Origin: a bacterium
Lineage (GTDB): Bacteria; Joyebacterota; Joyebacteria; Joyebacterales; Joyebacteraceae
Length of the DNA: 64,000 nucleotides
Reading direction: 5' to 3'
Assembly: GCA_025774935.1 (NCBI GenBank)
Contig: JALGZK010000001.1
Location: forward strand, 62,001 to 126,000
Made by a program: the position numbers and the translations under genes
In this document: positions 24,622 to 32,401 of the stretch, piece by piece
Position numbering within the stretch: the stretch's first letter is position 1
Layout of the letters: every line of letters starts with the position of its first letter
Notes under the pieces: generated by a model
The model's database searches: none
The model's input: the letters and a program-made list of their open reading frames with translations, nothing else
What the model was told of the DNA's origin: nothing

Positions 24622-24782
24622 CGCGAGATCCTCTGTCGGACGGCGCCTTGGAGGACGTCTCCGAGTCGATCCGACTGCTCCCGGACGACCCGGGCACGTT
24701 ACTGAACACAGTCTCCGATGCAAGTATAGCGCCAGAAGAGCCCAGAGTCCAGCCAACGCCGGCTGAGCAGGGAGGTGTACGC

Positions 24783-25295
24783 GTGAAGCCGAGGATCATC
24801 GAGAAGGAGCCGATCATCATCGCGGGGATGGACTTCTACGGCGACCCGTTCACCGCAGAAGGGTGGTCGGAGGGGAACGAGATCGGCAAGCTGTGGAGCA
24901 GGTTCAGCGCGTTCATGGACGCCAACGGAGACCGGGTGAAGAACGTCGTCGACCCGAACGTTGGCTTCGAGGCGCACTACGAGCCGGCGGAGTACGGAGA
25001 GACGAAGAGCTTCTACGTGATGGTCGGCCTGGAGGTGTCGGCGGCCGACGGGCTTCCCCTCGAACTGTGCGTGCGCGTCTTCCCCGCGACGACCTACGCT
25101 GTCTTCACCTTCGCGGGCGACGACATCAAGTCGAACTGGCCGGACAAGATCTTCAAGGAGTGGATGCCCGACTCGGGATACGAGGAGGCACACAAGTTCC
25201 TCTTCGAGGTCTACGACGGCGACCGCTTCAAGGGTATGGACAAGCTCTCGGAATCCGAGCTTGACGTGTACGTTCCCATCAGACAGAGTCAGTGA
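24783..25295 (+). CDS. GyrI-like / AraC effector-binding domain protein
   Basis: 170 aa; AGGGAGG 7 bases before [59 protein letters not shown] and YVPIRQ follow the GyrI-like small-molecule-binding fold, without a DNA-binding domain. A multidrug-binding or ligand-sequestering role is inferred from relatives. Confidence 0.82.
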   Translation: MKPRIIEKEPIIIAGMDFYGDPFTAEGWSEGNEIGKLWSRFSAFMDANGDRVKNVVDPNVGFEAHYEPAEYGETKSFYVMVGLEVSAADGLPLELCVRVFPATTYAVFTFAGDDIKSNWPDKIFKEWMPDSGYEEAHKFLFEVYDGDRFKGMDKLSESELDVYVPIRQSQ

Positions 25296-25396
25296 CCGAT
25301 CGACGTCTCCCCGGGCGGCGCGACCTCGGTCGCGGACGCGACTCCCGCGCGAGGCGAAGCCACACGCGTTCCACTCACTCCACCGGAGCTCTGACG

Positions 25397-25795
25397 ATGC
25401 GTATCCTGCGGTTCGTGACGTTCGCCGGCACGGCGCTCCTCGTTGTCATCAGCTGTGTGTCCTGTGGCGGGGGAGGACAGAAGACCCCGACTACGAACGA
25501 ACTCACCGACATGATCGAGACGGCCACCCAGGAACAGATCAAGGACAAGTACGGCTACCCGACCGCCGTTCTCTACGAGAGCGCCGACGTGGTCGTCTGG
25601 GTCTACCAGGAGGGCGGAGAGACCGTGCGGGCCGACGACTACAGATTCCACACGGGCTCGGCCCCGTGCTTCATGTACGGGCTGTGGTTCTCTCCTGAGG
25701 GGGTGCTCGACAAGTGGGAGAAGCGCTCGTGCGCCGACGCTCCGGACCCGGCCGCCGTGTTCGAGCTCGGGTACGCGCCCATCGGCTCGAAGTAG
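25397..25795 (+). CDS. Putative lipoprotein
   Basis: 132 aa. Signal peptide MRILRFVTFAGTALLVVISC with a second Cys at VSC: lipobox-like I-S-C/V-S-C. The mature region (EQIKDKYGYPTAVLYESADVVVWVYQEG) resembles small SmpA/OmlA-like 'YG.P....' lipoproteins. Function unknown. Confidence 0.6.
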   Translation: MRILRFVTFAGTALLVVISCVSCGGGGQKTPTTNELTDMIETATQEQIKDKYGYPTAVLYESADVVVWVYQEGGETVRADDYRFHTGSAPCFMYGLWFSPEGVLDKWEKRSCADAPDPAAVFELGYAPIGSK

Positions 25796-25847
25796 GGGAG
25801 GCGTCGCGCCGACGCGATGCCCGGCGTGCGGTCGCGCGGGAGGTTCT

Positions 25848-26348
25848 ATGAGAAGGGTCCTTGTCGACGGGAAGCCCGCCCTCGAGCGGGCGGCCGCCAT
25901 CCTCCTGACAGCGGTTCTCCTGTGGCTCACGGCAGCCGGCTGCGGCTCCGAGACCCCGCGGGGCGCGGTGGAGGCGGGACTCAGTCCCGCCTACACCGGA
26001 CTGGAGTGCCCGCGCGGGACGGTGACGCTCGACCTCGAGGGGAACGGGAGCTTCGAGCTCAGGCGTGTCGCTCCGGGCGGCGATGCGGGGCACTCCGTGC
26101 TCGAGAGCGTCCGCGGGAGCTGGGTCTACCACGTCGAGGGCGAGCTCGTTCTCTCGAGCCAGGACTGGGAGGCCGTCTTCGCGCCGGACACGACGGTCGT
26201 CAGATTCGACAACGACGACTACGTGCTCCCAAGCCTGATGTGGCTGAGGAGCACAGAGCCGACCTTCGCGGACTCGTGCGAGCTCGTATCGAGACCCGAC
26301 CTCGATGCGGTTCTCCACCCCGGCGGAGGTCGCCAGGCCAGCTGGTAG
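25848..26348 (+). CDS. Putative lipoprotein
   Basis: 166 aa. Signal segment AAAILLTAVLLWLTAAGC with lipobox A-A-G-C. The mature part is beta-rich (GTVTLDLEGNGSFELRRV, RGSWVYHVEGELVLSS), reminiscent of small calycin-like domains. Not recognised. It is the second lipoprotein in a row. Confidence 0.6.
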   Translation: MRRVLVDGKPALERAAAILLTAVLLWLTAAGCGSETPRGAVEAGLSPAYTGLECPRGTVTLDLEGNGSFELRRVAPGGDAGHSVLESVRGSWVYHVEGELVLSSQDWEAVFAPDTTVVRFDNDDYVLPSLMWLRSTEPTFADSCELVSRPDLDAVLHPGGGRQASW

Positions 26349-26372
26349 CAGGCGAACGGAGGTTCTTGCCGG

Positions 26373-26864
26373 ATGCTGGACACAGCGCAGCAGGTGAGAC
26401 TGCTCGAGGTCTTCGCGGAGCACGAGAGTGAGATCTCGCGCCTCTACGAGACCTACGCTTCAGTGTTTCCGGATCACCGGCGGTTCTGGAACGACCTCGC
26501 GGACGACGAGGCGAACCATGCCGACTGGGTCCGGTCGCTCGTTCCTCTCGTCGAGGACGGCTCCCTTGGGCTCAGGGAGGACAGGTTCGCGAGAGCTGCG
26601 ATCGAGACGTCGCTCAGGTACATCAGAAGGAGGGCGGGCGAGGCTTCGGTCGAGTCGCCGGGCTTCATGAAGGCGCTGGTGATCGCCCTCGACATCGAGG
26701 ACGCCATGCTCGAGAAGCGGTTCTTCGAGATCGCTGACGAGGACACGCCGGAGTTCCGGCGCGTGATGAACTCGCTCCAGAGGGAGACCGAGAGGCACCG
26801 GACGGCGCTTCGGACGGCGCGGGAGGCGGCGGAGAAGCACGGGCGACAGGGAACGGGCGGCTGA
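26373..26864 (+). CDS. Rubrerythrin/ferritin-like protein
   Basis: 163 aa, all helical. Carboxylates and His in the pattern EHESEISRLYETYA, DLADDEANHADW, LDIEDAMLEKRFF and RETERHRTAL fit a di-iron four-helix ferritin-like bundle. No rubredoxin domain. Could function in peroxide or iron handling; inferred. Confidence 0.65.
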   Translation: MLDTAQQVRLLEVFAEHESEISRLYETYASVFPDHRRFWNDLADDEANHADWVRSLVPLVEDGSLGLREDRFARAAIETSLRYIRRRAGEASVESPGFMKALVIALDIEDAMLEKRFFEIADEDTPEFRRVMNSLQRETERHRTALRTAREAAEKHGRQGTGG

Positions 26865-26909
26865 CCTAGAGCAGAGCGACGGCGCAGTTGGACGGAGTCG
26901 GAGGAAGCG

Positions 26910-27827
26910 ATGGGAACAAGGCCTCTCGCGGGACTGGAGGTCGTTGCGGTCCGCTACTGGGGGAGCGGCCGCGAGCGCCAGGCGGTCTGCGCTCTCGACG
27001 CGTACGAAGCGGAGGGAGCCTACGCCGCTGCCGGCGTTCCGTTCACCGTCACCGAGCCCGGACTTCCGGCGGACGCGGAGTACGCGAGCGACACCGAAGT
27101 GCTCGGGGCGCTCGGTGGTGAGATCGCGGGCGTGGTGGCGGCGGCGAGCCGGGAGGGGCGCGGCGTGCTCGTCGTCGGAGGTAACTGCACGCACATGCCC
27201 GGGGTGATCGGAGGGCTGGAGGACGCTCACGGAGCGGACGTCCGGATCGGTCTCGTCTGGTTCGACGCGCACGGCGACTTCAACACGCCGACGACGTCGC
27301 TCACGGGATTCCTCGGCGGTATGCCGGTCGCGGTCTGCGCGGGGCTCGCGCATCCCGAGTGGCGCGAGGGCTCGCACATCGCCGCCCCGCTTCCGACCGA
27401 CAGGATCGTGATGGTCGACGTGAGGAACCTCGACCGTGACGAGGAGCGTCTCATCCGCGCCACGGACGTCATCATCGCGGGAGCCAGCCCGAAGCGGACC
27501 GGAGAGGACCTCGGAATGGCAGTGAGCGAGCTTGCCGACAGGACCGATCTGATCTACCTCCACATCGACGCCGACATCCTCGACGAGACGATGGTCCCGG
27601 CGCACCGGACGCGGGAGCCGCGGGGGCCGGGGATGAAGGAGCTGAGCGTCGCCGTCGACGCGGTCATGGCGACCGGAAAGGTCGCGGCGTACGCGGTCGT
27701 CTCGGTGTGCGGGAGTCCTGAGGAGAACGAGGTGGACATGGCGTCGGGCACGGCGCTCGTCCGCGCGGGCCTCGAGTCCTGGGCAAGGCACGGGATGCCG
27801 GATTCGCTCGGAGGGGGCAGTCGATGA
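26910..27827 (+). CDS. Divergent arginase-fold protein with altered metal site
   Basis: 305 aa. VWFDAHGDFNTP and LIYLHIDADILDE match the second and third metal motifs of ureohydrolases, but the first motif reads GGNCTHMPG instead of GGDHS, moving or losing the first metal ligand. Ending has ASGTALVRAGLESWAR. It may hydrolyse a guanidino compound with a modified centre, or be a different enzyme of the same fold. ATGA overlap with the next gene. Confidence 0.7.
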   Translation: MGTRPLAGLEVVAVRYWGSGRERQAVCALDAYEAEGAYAAAGVPFTVTEPGLPADAEYASDTEVLGALGGEIAGVVAAASREGRGVLVVGGNCTHMPGVIGGLEDAHGADVRIGLVWFDAHGDFNTPTTSLTGFLGGMPVAVCAGLAHPEWREGSHIAAPLPTDRIVMVDVRNLDRDEERLIRATDVIIAGASPKRTGEDLGMAVSELADRTDLIYLHIDADILDETMVPAHRTREPRGPGMKELSVAVDAVMATGKVAAYAVVSVCGSPEENEVDMASGTALVRAGLESWARHGMPDSLGGGSR

Positions 27828-28435
27828 GGAAGAGACCCGGGACCGCGTGGGTGGGCGCCTTCACACTCGCTGCCGTTGTCATCGTCGCGATGCTCGTCGG
27901 CTGTTCGGACGAAAAGGAGGAGCCCCCGAAGCTCACTCCCGAGCAGATCGCGGAGGCGATGGGGTTCCGGGCCGAGGTGACGGTCCCCGTCGGCGAGGCG
28001 GCGTCCGTGGGCACTTTCCTGGCGGCCGTGACGTATCCGGACGGAACGACGCAGCTCGTGGAGGGAGAGCGGGACGGAAGCGTGGCCGCCGTGTGGCTCT
28101 GCGACCTGGGCGGGGACGGCGTGCTCGAACTCGTGATCGTGACGGCATCCGCGGGAAGCGGTTCGTACGGGGCGGTGGCGGTCTATCGCCAGGACGGCGG
28201 ACGCTTCGCGCCTGTGGAGATCGCGGGGCTCGACGAAGGACAGCGCGAGGGCTACGCGGGGAACGACACCTTCGGCGTGACAGACGGGCAGCTCGTCAGG
28301 AGCTTCCCCGCGCACGTCGAGGGAGACGAGAGCGAGAGCCCGAGCGGGGGCACGACCCGACTCGTCTATTCGTTCGACGAGAGTCGGTGGCTCGAGGAGG
28401 CGAACGGTGAGCGACAAACAGCCACTCATCAGTAA
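27824..28435 (+). CDS. Lipoprotein with PliI-type (I-type) lysozyme inhibitor domain
   Basis: 203 aa. Signal peptide with lipobox L-V-G-C. The mature part has VWLCDLGGDGVLELVIVTAS, AGSGSYGAVAVY, GYAGNDTFGVTDGQLVRSFP, the same order as PliI-like inhibitors (D..GDG.PEL, SAGSGSYG, G.D.F.V..G.LVR.FP). It is thus expected to bind I-type lysozyme at the periplasmic face. Together with the MliC protein at 3465 it is a second lysozyme inhibitor in the window. Role in defence is inferred. Confidence 0.68.
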   Translation: MRKRPGTAWVGAFTLAAVVIVAMLVGCSDEKEEPPKLTPEQIAEAMGFRAEVTVPVGEAASVGTFLAAVTYPDGTTQLVEGERDGSVAAVWLCDLGGDGVLELVIVTASAGSGSYGAVAVYRQDGGRFAPVEIAGLDEGQREGYAGNDTFGVTDGQLVRSFPAHVEGDESESPSGGTTRLVYSFDESRWLEEANGERQTATHQ

Positions 28436-28730
28436 GGCGTTCCTGTCATTCCAGAAGGACACACCGGACCACGCCAGGGCGTGGGGTGAGCTGGTCGTGA
28501 AACTCTCGCAGGCGAGCGCGCTCGACGCGAAGACCGGACAGCTGGCCTATCTGGCCGTGCTTGCCGCGCTCGGGCGCACCAGCGGGATCCCCTTCCACGT
28601 GCGACAGGCCAAGGAGTCGGGCGCGACGCGCGACGAGGTTCTGAGCGCGATCCTGACCGGGCTCCCGGCGGCTGGGCACGCCGTCACCCAGTCGCTGCCT
28701 CCGGCCGTCGAGGCGTACGATGCCGATTAG
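28407..28730 (+). CDS. AhpD-like / carboxymuconolactone decarboxylase family protein without CxxC
   Basis: 107 aa; GTG start inside the end of the previous gene. LAYLAVLAALGRTSGIPFHVRQAKESGATRDEV matches the AhpD fold (in sections), but the CxxC positions read S-G-I-P, so it has no thiol pair. It therefore cannot do AhpD-type disulfide chemistry, in contrast with the CxxU protein at 14119. Confidence 0.75.
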   Translation: MSDKQPLISKAFLSFQKDTPDHARAWGELVVKLSQASALDAKTGQLAYLAVLAALGRTSGIPFHVRQAKESGATRDEVLSAILTGLPAAGHAVTQSLPPAVEAYDAD

Positions 28731-28748
28731 CGACGGGCGGCGCACAGC

Positions 28749-30299
28749 ATGAGCGGCCGAGCGGCCAGGACGCAGTCACGCGTCAGGTGGATCGGTCTCA
28801 TCGCCGGTCCGGCGGTCGCGTTGCTCGTCTACTTCCTCCTGCCGGAGACCTTTCGGGACACCGAAGGACAGACGGTAGTCTTCAGCCACGCGGGGCGCGT
28901 CACGGCGGCGCTCGCCGTGTGGATGGCGACGTGGTGGATGACCGAAGCGCTCCCCGTCTACGCGACGGCGCTCCTCCCGCTGGCGGTCCTCCCGATCGCC
29001 GGGGCCGTGCCTATCCGGGACGCGGCGGCGCCGTACGCGCACGAGCTCATATTCCTCTTCATGGGCGGGTTCATGGTCGCCCTCTCCATGCAGAGGTGGA
29101 ACCTGCACAGGCGGTTCGCATTCTCCGTCCTCAGGCTGGTCGGTTCGCGGCCCCGTCGTCTCGTCGGCGGGTTCATGCTGATCACGGCGGCGCTCAGCAT
29201 GTGGGTCTCGAACACGGCCACGACGATCATGATGCTTCCGATCGCCCTGAGCGTCATCGGGCTCCTCCGCCGGCGCGATCAGGGTGCCGACGCGTCCGGC
29301 GCCGGACCGCCAGGTCCGTTCGGCGGCGATGCGGGCGACGGCTTCGCGCTCTGCCTTCTGCTCGGGATCGCCTACGCGGCGTCGATCGGCGGCATCGGTA
29401 CGCTCATCGGGACGCCGCCGAACCTCTTCCTCGCGTCCTACGTGAAGAGCAACCTGGGGATCGAGATCAGCTTCGTCCGGTGGATGGGGATCGGGATACC
29501 GCTCGTCGTCATCTTCCTGCCGGTCACGTGGCTCCTTCTGACGAGGATCGTCTTCCCGCTGCGGGACGCCGGAGCGGACCGCGGGCCGCTCGAGATCCCC
29601 GGGGTGTCCGAGGCGCTCGGTCCGATGAGCAGGGGGGAGCGCGCTACGTTCGTCGTGTTCGCGCTCACGGCCCTGGCCTGGATCTTCCGGCCGATCCTCA
29701 CGAGGATCGAGGTCGTGGGGTCTCGGCCGCTCGCAGGCCTCTCCGACCCCGCGATTGCGATGGTCGCCGCGCTCGCGCTCTTCGTGATCCCGGTGGACCG
29801 CCGCGAGCGCGTTTTCGTGATGGACTGGGGGACCGCGGCGAAGCTGCCGTGGGGGGTGCTCCTGCTGTTCGGGGGAGGACTGAGCCTGGCGGCGGCCATC
29901 AGGGCGAACGGCGTGGGGGAGTTCATCGCGAACCAGGTGGGCGCGTTCGCGGGACTGCCCTCGGTCGTGCTCGTCGTTCTGGTGGTGACGTTGCTGATCT
30001 TCCTCACGGAGCTCACGAGCAACACGGCGACGACTGCGACGCTCGTCCCGATCCTGGCATCGCTCGCGCCAGGCATGGGACACGACCCGTTCGTGCTCAT
30101 CGTGCCTGCCGCGATCGCCGCGAGCTGCGCGTTCATGCTCCCGGTGGCGACGCCGCCCAACGCGATCGTGTTCGGCTCCGGTCACGTGACCGTGCCGCAG
30201 ATGGCGCGCGCCGGCTTCTGGTTGAACGTCATCGGCATCGCTCTCATCACGGCGCTCACCTACGCCGTGGCGATGCCGCTTCTGGGGATCTCGTTCTAG
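28749..30299 (+). CDS. DASS (SLC13) family sodium/anion symporter
   Basis: 516 aa with about 12 helices. Two SNT motifs mark the substrate site: WVSNTATTIMMLPIA and ELTSNTATTATLVPI. A further hallmark is SIGGIGTLIGTPPNLF and LPVATPPNAIVFGSG. Family substrates are dicarboxylates, citrate or sulfate with Na+; which applies here is unclear. Confidence 0.9.
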   Translation: MSGRAARTQSRVRWIGLIAGPAVALLVYFLLPETFRDTEGQTVVFSHAGRVTAALAVWMATWWMTEALPVYATALLPLAVLPIAGAVPIRDAAAPYAHELIFLFMGGFMVALSMQRWNLHRRFAFSVLRLVGSRPRRLVGGFMLITAALSMWVSNTATTIMMLPIALSVIGLLRRRDQGADASGAGPPGPFGGDAGDGFALCLLLGIAYAASIGGIGTLIGTPPNLFLASYVKSNLGIEISFVRWMGIGIPLVVIFLPVTWLLLTRIVFPLRDAGADRGPLEIPGVSEALGPMSRGERATFVVFALTALAWIFRPILTRIEVVGSRPLAGLSDPAIAMVAALALFVIPVDRRERVFVMDWGTAAKLPWGVLLLFGGGLSLAAAIRANGVGEFIANQVGAFAGLPSVVLVVLVVTLLIFLTELTSNTATTATLVPILASLAPGMGHDPFVLIVPAAIAASCAFMLPVATPPNAIVFGSGHVTVPQMARAGFWLNVIGIALITALTYAVAMPLLGISF

Positions 30300-30326
30300 C
30301 GCGGGCGCGCCCGCGACGGGGTGATC

Positions 30327-30803
30327 ATGGTGGAGTTTCGCGAGATCGGCGTGATACGGACCCCGCACACGGACGTGTCCGACATGCCGATTCAGCCTGC
30401 GGGTGCGGAAGGGGTCAAAGGAAGCGTCGAGGTCCACCCGGAGTTCGTCGAGGGGCTCAGGGATCTGGACGGCTTCTCGCACGTGATCCTCGTCTACCAC
30501 CTGCACGAAGTGCGGGAGACGCGGCTCACGGTGACGCCCTTCATGGACACCGAGCGGCGCGGGGTCTTCGCGACGAGGGCGCCGGTGCGCCCGAACCCGA
30601 TAGGCATCTCGACCGTCAGGCTCGACGGCGTCAGAGGGTCGACTCTCGACGTCGACGGCGTCGACATGCTCGACGGGACGCCGCTCCTCGACATCAAGCC
30701 GTACGTCCCGGACGCCGACGAGCGGAAGGACGTCCGGGTCGGGTGGCTCGCGGGCGCGAGCGAGCGGTGGAAGCGTAAGCGGTCGGACGGCAGGTTCGGG
30801 TAG
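30327..30803 (+). CDS. trmO: TrmO (TsaA) tRNA m6t6A37 methyltransferase
   Basis: 158 aa from ATG 30327 (an in-frame GTG 30321 is 6 bases upstream). IGVIRTPHTD, LDGFSHVILVYHLHE, TRAPVRPNPIGISTVRL and LLDIKPYVPDAD are the canonical TsaA/TrmO segments. It methylates N6 of t6A37 in tRNA using SAM. Family certainty is high; the length matches the archaeal/bacterial short form. Confidence 0.88.
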   Translation: MVEFREIGVIRTPHTDVSDMPIQPAGAEGVKGSVEVHPEFVEGLRDLDGFSHVILVYHLHEVRETRLTVTPFMDTERRGVFATRAPVRPNPIGISTVRLDGVRGSTLDVDGVDMLDGTPLLDIKPYVPDADERKDVRVGWLAGASERWKRKRSDGRFG

Positions 30804-30852
30804 CTGCGCGCGGGTACGGCTCCCGGCGCGACAGCGGATAAGGAGGACGGAC

Positions 30853-31170
30853 ATGCCCTTTCTGGAGCTGAAGGACATCGAGGTCGCGGAACCCGTCACG
30901 GGATTCCGCGCGCGGGTCGTGAACACTGCCGGCATGACGGTCGCGCACTGGGAGATCGACGCGGGAGCGGTCATGCCTGAGCACCACCACCCGAACGAGC
31001 AGGTGGTCAACGTGATCGACGGGGAGTTCGAGCTGACAGTCGGCGGCGAGACGCGGAGGATGGGGCCGGGGTCGCTGGCCGTCATCGACCCGGACGTGCC
31101 GCACTCGGGGACGGCGATCACCGCGTGCCGGATCGTCGACGCGTTCCATCCGCCCAGGAGCTACGACTAG
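30853..31170 (+). CDS. Cupin-domain protein
   Basis: 105 aa after AAGGAGG. Cupin motif 1 with EHHHPNEQVVNVIDGEFEL and motif 2 with LAVIDPDVPHSG; three His and one Glu can bind a metal. Substrate unknown. Confidence 0.85.
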   Translation: MPFLELKDIEVAEPVTGFRARVVNTAGMTVAHWEIDAGAVMPEHHHPNEQVVNVIDGEFELTVGGETRRMGPGSLAVIDPDVPHSGTAITACRIVDAFHPPRSYD

Positions 31171-31225
31171 GTCGGGGTCGTGGCGGCGAGGCCCGGTCGA
31201 GGGGCCAGTGAGAGGGAGGCGCAAG

Positions 31226-31435
31226 ATGAAGTACGGAGCGAGGAACGAGATCAGAGGGACCGTGAAGTCCTTGAAGACGGGCGACGTCATGGCGATCGTG
31301 AAGTTCGACGTGAAGGAGCCGTGCGAGATGGCCTCGGTCCTGACGGCGGAGTCGGTCGAGCGCATGGGGCTCGCCGAGGGCGACGAGGTTCGCCTCGTGA
31401 TCAAGGCGGTCCACGTGCTTCCGGTCAAGGAGTAG
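31226..31435 (+). CDS. Mop/molbindin-type single TOBE-domain protein
   Basis: 69 aa from ATG 31226 after GAGGGAGG. SARNEIRGTVK-like start (here GARNEIRGTVKSLKTG) and LTAESVERMGLAEGDEV are the TOBE/Mop signature. Binds molybdate or tungstate oxyanions as an oligomer, storing or sensing them. Use by a tungsten or molybdenum enzyme is implied but none is in the window. Confidence 0.8.
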   Translation: MKYGARNEIRGTVKSLKTGDVMAIVKFDVKEPCEMASVLTAESVERMGLAEGDEVRLVIKAVHVLPVKE

Positions 31436-31456
31436 TGGGGGAGACAGGGGGAGAGG

Positions 31457-31822
31457 TTGGCGAGAGAGAACCCGGGTCTCCACGAGCGGATCTATCGGGT
31501 CGTCCGAATGGTCCCGAAGGGACGCGTGGCGACCTACGGGCAGATCGCCGAGATCGCCGGGGGCTGCACGCCGCGGATGGTCGGATACGCGATGGCGGCA
31601 GTCCCGTTCGGGAGCAACGTCCCCTGGCATCGCGTGATCAACAGCCAGGGGCGAATCAGTGTCCGAGGAGACGGCCGGGAGTCCCCCGAGCAGCGGGCGA
31701 TGCTCGAAGCGGAAGGCGTGGTATTCAGCGGGAGCGGCCGCGTCAGTCTGAAGGAGTACGGCTGGACCGGTCCCGGGGTGTCGCGCGGGCGCTCGAAGGG
31801 ACGAGGGGCGCGCCGGAGCTGA
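31457..31822 (+). CDS. atl: Alkyltransferase-like protein (ATL)
   Basis: 121 aa; TTG start. VPKGRVATYGQIAEIAG and VPWHRVINSQG match the DNA-binding domain of O6-alkylguanine transferases with Trp (about W57) in place of the active-site Cys, which defines ATL. ATL binds O6-alkylguanine and feeds it to nucleotide excision repair. A basic tail follows. A true MGMT is at 54314. Confidence 0.88.
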   Translation: MARENPGLHERIYRVVRMVPKGRVATYGQIAEIAGGCTPRMVGYAMAAVPFGSNVPWHRVINSQGRISVRGDGRESPEQRAMLEAEGVVFSGSGRVSLKEYGWTGPGVSRGRSKGRGARRS

Positions 31823-31830
31823 GGTGCACG

Positions 31831-32244
31831 TTGGCGAACACGGAAGACCGCACAGACAAGAAGCGGGCGAAGTACGAAGCGAAGGCGGAGAAGGCACGCG
31901 CCAAGGCCGACCTCAAGGCGGCCGAGGCGCGCGAGCGCGCCCGCGTCGAGGAGACCAGGGTCCTCGCGGAGGTCGGCGGCAGGGGCCTGCCGAGAGGTGT
32001 CGGGATCGCTCTCGAGAGGCGCGGCGGGACGTCGCAGCTCGTCGTCTCCGGCCTGAGCGAGGAAGCGGTCGACCGGCTCGTGCCCGAGATCACGAAGGAG
32101 CTCCTGATCGGAGCCGCGGCCGAGCGGAGCCGCCTCCGCGCCGGGGCGATGAGGTTCGTTCGCGAGGGGGTCGTCCCGACGATCGTCAAGGTGGTAGCCG
32201 GACTGATCGTCGGCTACCTCGTGATCCGCTTCGGGCTCAGGTAA
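31831..32244 (+). CDS. Charged coiled-coil protein with C-terminal membrane helix
   Basis: 137 aa from TTG 31831. N-terminal Lys/Ala/Glu-rich coil (KYEAKAEKARAKADLKAAEA), a small middle domain and one C-terminal helix (VVAGLIVGYLVIRFGLR). Tail-anchored; function unknown. Confidence 0.55.
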   Translation: MANTEDRTDKKRAKYEAKAEKARAKADLKAAEARERARVEETRVLAEVGGRGLPRGVGIALERRGGTSQLVVSGLSEEAVDRLVPEITKELLIGAAAERSRLRAGAMRFVREGVVPTIVKVVAGLIVGYLVIRFGLR

Positions 32245-32322
32245 CCGTTCGGCGCGGGCAGCGAGGGCAACGGCTTCCGGTTCCGCCTCGCGGCGCGGCT
32301 CGAGCCACCGCGCAGGGGCGAC

Positions 32323-32350
32323 TTGTGCGGCGGTGATTCCGTGCTATACT
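32323..32350 (+). promoter_or_regulatory. Sigma70-type promoter of the M20 peptidase gene
   Basis: TTGTGC (32323-32328), 16-base spacer and TATACT (32345-32350), 52 bases before the ATG. The rest of the 32245-32401 gap is GC-rich with no ORF. Confidence 0.6.
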
Positions 32351-32401
32351 CCGCGGCACGATTTCGGCAGAGACACGTGGACGCCAATGCAGGGAGAGGA
32401 C

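Noticed and set aside
28776-31121. A 781-codon open frame on the minus strand, and similar long minus-strand frames (for example 48881-51832, 983 codons; 612-2681; 13351-15312).
   Set aside because: They are antisense shadows of clear + strand genes (DASS transporter, aconitase, permease, arginase). Their translations are rich in Arg, Asp and Glu with no domain pattern, as expected from high-GC codon bias.
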